A stretch of DNA of 6,318 nucleotides from Desulfovibrionaceae bacterium UBA6814 (lineage in GTDB: Bacteria; Desulfobacterota; Desulfovibrionia; Desulfovibrionales; Desulfovibrionaceae), in the NCBI GenBank assembly GCA_002452635.1, contig DKEU01000109.1, forward strand, positions 667 to 6,984, read 5' to 3'. The notes under the pieces were generated by a model. That model did no database searches, was not told the origin of the DNA, and saw nothing but the letters and a program-made list of their open reading frames with translations. Both the position numbers and the translations under genes were made by a program. The first letter of the stretch is position 1. The number at the start of each line of letters is the position of its first letter. Positions 4,137-6,318 of the stretch are shown in pieces.

Positions 4137-5906
4137 ATGCCCAATGAGATGGACCTGGACCCCAATTTCCAGGAGCGGGCGAAAAAACTCATCCAGGACG
4201 CCGCCAACGGCGTGAAGGCCGCCATGAGCCCTGCTCAGGCGGTGAAGGGGCATTACCTCAACCGGGAATTCGCGGAAAAGTTCGGCGCCAACGCGGCCAT
4301 GATGCTGGTCAACGTGCTGGGCAACGTGGTGGGCGCTGCCACCGGCGCCGCGGGGCTGGCGGCCGCCTTCGTGGTCAATCCGGCCATCGCCATCATCTTC
4401 GGGCAGGTCGCGAACAAGGTCTTCGGCGAGGCCAAGTACGCCATAGAGAGCCACCTGCTGAAAAAGGGCATATTCACGGATCCCGCCGGCGACACCCTCA
4501 AGGACGCCTCGCTGGTTCCGGCCGCAGCGGCCAAGGTCATGCGCAAGCTGGACCGCGTGGTGCGCAGGTTCTATCAGCTCCAGGAGGGCGCCCTGGGGAT
4601 CTGGTTCAGCATCCGCCATCCCCGCACCTGGTTTCGCGCTCGGGAACTGGGCGAGACCTTTGCCCCGGGCGAACTCTTCACGGCGTTTTTCAATCCCGCG
4701 GACCCGCACACCCTGGACCGCGAACTCAACAACCGCCTGTTCGAACTCAACTACTACGCCCAGTTGCTCGGCAACTACGCCAGCGCCCTCCTGGACCGCA
4801 TGGTCCAGGAGCGGGACGACCTCATCGCGGGCGCGGACCACGTCTTCGCCCATGTGCTGCGCCAGGTTCATGTGAGCGGCAACCACGACGACTGTGGCTC
4901 GCACTGCTACACCATCACCAAGGACGAGCTGGGTGGGCGGCTCAAGATGTTCTTCCTCTTCAAGAAGGCGTTGGTGCCCAACCTGGGGCTGGTCAGCGCC
5001 GACGCCCGCGTGGGCCAGGTGCGGGCCGGGTTCTACGAGCAGCAGAGGCGGCAATGGGTCCCGCTGGGGGATTCCTCGGTCCTGGTGCAGAACATCAGGC
5101 TGGCCCTGTCGCAGGAGGCCGCCCCGGACGAGCCGCCCCCGACCCTGCCGCAGCAGGCCCGGGAGTACCTGGGCGACAAGGTGAAGTTCACCCGCGACGA
5201 GACCAACGTGGACCGCGCCGCCTTCCACGCGGAATACGGCAAGAACGTGGGCATCATCTATGGGGCCGAGGGGATCGCCGGCGCCGACCCGGTCCCGAAC
5301 GCCGCGCCGTGCACGCTCTTCGGCTTCCTGGCCGACGAGCTCACGGATACGCTCCGCAACCGGCTCATCAAGCGGGCGGTGCTCAACAAGAAGGGACGGG
5401 TTTTCGCCCTGATGGGAGAGGTCATGGCCTCCCGGGAGGAGGCCATCGCCGCGGTCACCGCGATCTCCAAGAACAAGGATATCCTGTCGCGGATTTTCCG
5501 GGTGGCCGAGAAAGTCAAGTGGTACGTCTCCAAGATCCAGGACATCGAGAGCAAGTTCAAGGAGCCCATTCTCAGCGTCCTCGTGAACAACAGGAGCTTC
5601 GAGAACAGCGCCTTCGCGTCCTGCGGCGAGGCCTGGAACGTGGTCTACACCCTGCACTACCTCATCCGCCAGTACGAGAAGCTGATCACCTTCCTGGTCT
5701 ACCTGGAAATCATCCTGGTGGAGGCGGACAAGAAGGTGGCGGGGCTTCTCAAAATGCCGATAGGCGGCATCTACAGCCCGGGCCAGCCGATCCCGCCCCG
5801 GCCCCGGACCATGGCCGGGGGGGACGCCGGACCCCTGCTGGGAGCGGTCCCCGCCCTGGGCGCCCCGCCTTCCCAGCCCGACGATCCCTTCGACGCCCTG
5901 TCCTAG
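4137..5906 (+). CDS. Unrecognised 589-residue protein with a hydrophobic helical hairpin
   Basis: I do not recognise this family. The ATG at 4137 is preceded by GGGAGG with a 7-base spacer; an in-frame ATG at 3990 lies in tRNA-Glu and is rejected. Codons end mostly in G or C, as in native genes. There is no signal peptide: the N-terminus is charged. Residues 51-90 are strongly hydrophobic and rich in Ala, Gly and Val (for example AATGAAGLAAAFVVNPAIAI), long enough for two membrane helices in a hairpin. The rest is mainly helical and charged. A compact cluster at 245-257 reads HVSGNHDDCGSHC, with two Cys and three His that could bind metal or form a disulfide. A Pro-rich linker lies at 328-338. 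A second hydrophobic stretch at about 515-529 precedes a Pro/Gly/Ala-rich, probably disordered tail (541-589). It stands alone downstream of the tRNA operon. A membrane-associated or pore-forming role is a guess from the hydrophobic segment. Confidence 0.85.
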   Translation: MPNEMDLDPNFQERAKKLIQDAANGVKAAMSPAQAVKGHYLNREFAEKFGANAAMMLVNVLGNVVGAATGAAGLAAAFVVNPAIAIIFGQVANKVFGEAKYAIESHLLKKGIFTDPAGDTLKDASLVPAAAAKVMRKLDRVVRRFYQLQEGALGIWFSIRHPRTWFRARELGETFAPGELFTAFFNPADPHTLDRELNNRLFELNYYAQLLGNYASALLDRMVQERDDLIAGADHVFAHVLRQVHVSGNHDDCGSHCYTITKDELGGRLKMFFLFKKALVPNLGLVSADARVGQVRAGFYEQQRRQWVPLGDSSVLVQNIRLALSQEAAPDEPPPTLPQQAREYLGDKVKFTRDETNVDRAAFHAEYGKNVGIIYGAEGIAGADPVPNAAPCTLFGFLADELTDTLRNRLIKRAVLNKKGRVFALMGEVMASREEAIAAVTAISKNKDILSRIFRVAEKVKWYVSKIQDIESKFKEPILSVLVNNRSFENSAFASCGEAWNVVYTLHYLIRQYEKLITFLVYLEIILVEADKKVAGLLKMPIGGIYSPGQPIPPRPRTMAGGDAGPLLGAVPALGAPPSQPDDPFDALS

Positions 5907-5957
5907 CCGCCCGCGCGGTCCCGTCCCTTCCTCCGAGCTTCCTACCGCTTCGCGAGG

Positions 5958-5985
5958 TTGCCAGCGGCGCGCGAACATGTATTAT
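5958..5985 (+). promoter_or_regulatory. Predicted sigma-70 promoter of the peroxiredoxin gene
   Basis: TTGCCA (5958-5963, 5 of 6 matches) and TATTAT (5980-5985, 5 of 6) are spaced by 16 bases. Transcription from about 5992 would give a leader of about 60 bases before the first ATG, containing the hairpin at 6011-6029. Confidence 0.6.
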
Positions 5986-6010
5986 GCGCTGTGATGGCAA
6001 ACAAGGTTTT

Positions 6011-6046
6011 GCATCGGAGTTTCCGATGCGGGCCTCGAATCGGAGG
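6011..6046 (+). promoter_or_regulatory. 5' leader stem-loop with a competing Shine-Dalgarno pairing
   Basis: GCATCGG (6011-6017) pairs with CCGATGC (6023-6029) in a 7-bp stem with loop AGTTT. The same CCGAT strand, extended to TCCGAT (6022-6027), can instead pair with ATCGGA (6039-6044), which overlaps the GGAGG ribosome binding site (6042-6046). The two pairings exclude each other, as in an on/off leader. The first is stronger, so the ribosome site would be free by default. Confidence 0.4.
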
Positions 6047-6053
6047 TAGCGCC

Positions 6054-6318
6054 ATGCCACAGGAAAAACCCATCGGATGCGCCCGCCCCACCGGCGGGGG
6101 GGGGGGGGAGAAGGCTCCCGCCAAGAAGGAAACCCCAACCGTCGCGGCCGCGGCGCAAGGAGCCGGAACCATGATCGCAGTCGGCAAGAAGGCCCCGGAT
6201 TTCACCGCCCCGGCGTACGACCAGGGCAAGTTCGTGTCGGTCCAGTTGTCCGAGTACCTGGGCAAATGGGTGGCCCTGTGCTTCTACCCGGGGGATTTCA
6301 CCTTCGTCTGAGCCACCG
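6054..6318 (+). CDS. Selenocysteine-containing peroxiredoxin, 3' end outside window
   Basis: This is the N-terminal part of a thioredoxin-fold peroxiredoxin (AhpC/TSA family), which reduces peroxides in the cytoplasm. From the ATG at 6171 the protein begins MIAVGKKAPDFTAPAYDQGK, typical of these enzymes, and reaches GKWVALCFYPGDFTFV. The next codon is TGA (6309-6311), then GCC ACC. Cysteine peroxiredoxins have FTFVC followed by a PTE-like sequence there, so this TGA sits at the peroxidatic residue and very likely encodes selenocysteine (residue 47 from the short start, 86 from the long one). The first ATG at 6054, with GGAGG 7 bases upstream, adds 39 residues (MPQEKPIGCARPTGGGGG and an Ala/Lys/Pro-rich linker). 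The extension holds one Cys and is encoded across a 13-G run. The second ATG has its own AAGGAG 8 bases upstream, so both forms may be made. The SECIS element should lie just after the TGA, beyond the window. Confidence 0.9.
6096..6108 (+). repeat. Homopolymer run of 13 G inside the peroxiredoxin N-terminal extension
   Basis: Thirteen consecutive G encode the tail of a glycine run in the 39-residue extension. Tracts of this length are prone to slippage in replication and in sequencing. In the length shown, the frame runs through to the peroxiredoxin domain. Confidence 0.95.

Noticed and set aside
4104..5978. 624-residue minus-strand frame
   Set aside because: It is a shadow of the 589-residue gene: composition is biased to Gly, Val, His and Leu without motifs, and the plus strand has the ribosome site and normal codon pattern.
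6309..6311. TGA as the true end of the peroxiredoxin gene
   Set aside because: It would truncate the protein exactly at its catalytic residue with coding continuing in the remaining bases; selenocysteine is the better explanation.
1..6318. CRISPR array, insertion sequence or transposase
   Set aside because: No regularly spaced direct repeats and no transposase or integrase motifs were seen.

Overview
The window is about two-thirds GC and dense with genes. The gene types suggest a sulfate-reducing deltaproteobacterium of the Desulfovibrionales. The clues are a DUF721/DciA gene followed by a small Rho-N-like basic protein, a peroxiredoxin with an in-frame TGA where the catalytic cysteine should be, and high third-position GC. 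This assignment is inference; no rRNA or other marker gene is present.

Layout. Positions 1-435 look like the right end of an integrated element. They hold the tail of one gene, an AT-richer gene for a small two-helix membrane protein, and what looks like the 3' end of a tRNA gene (T-arm to CCA) with no 5' part. A perfect 17-bp bidirectional terminator follows. Positions 489-1660 (minus strand) carry a TetR-family repressor gene and an AhpD-like gene. Each has its own promoter-like sequence, and near-identical 15-bp operator-like sites lie inside both promoters. Positions 1773-2651 (minus) encode an AraC-type HTH protein fused to a GyrI-like effector domain, with its own terminator. Divergent from it, 2772-3639 (plus) carry dciA (replicative helicase loader family) and the Rho-N-like gene, probably as one operon. 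The operon ends in a 126-nt imperfect hairpin that may be a dispersed repeat.

Positions 3785-4030 form a compact tRNA operon: promoter, tRNA-Gln(CUG), tRNA-Glu(UUC), intrinsic terminator. It is followed by an unrecognised 589-residue protein (4137-5906) with a strongly hydrophobic Ala/Gly-rich segment. Its Shine-Dalgarno sequence can be buried in a 12-bp long-range stem. The window ends inside a peroxiredoxin gene. Its peroxidatic position is TGA, very likely selenocysteine. Its N-terminal extension is encoded across a run of 13 G, and a second start with its own Shine-Dalgarno lies downstream.

How the genes fit together. Two unlinked pieces concern peroxide or electrophile stress: the TetR/AhpD-like pair and the seleno-peroxiredoxin. 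dciA and the tRNAs are housekeeping. The least explained parts are the 589-residue protein with its masked ribosome binding site, the G13 tract with dual starts, and the repeat-like hairpin.
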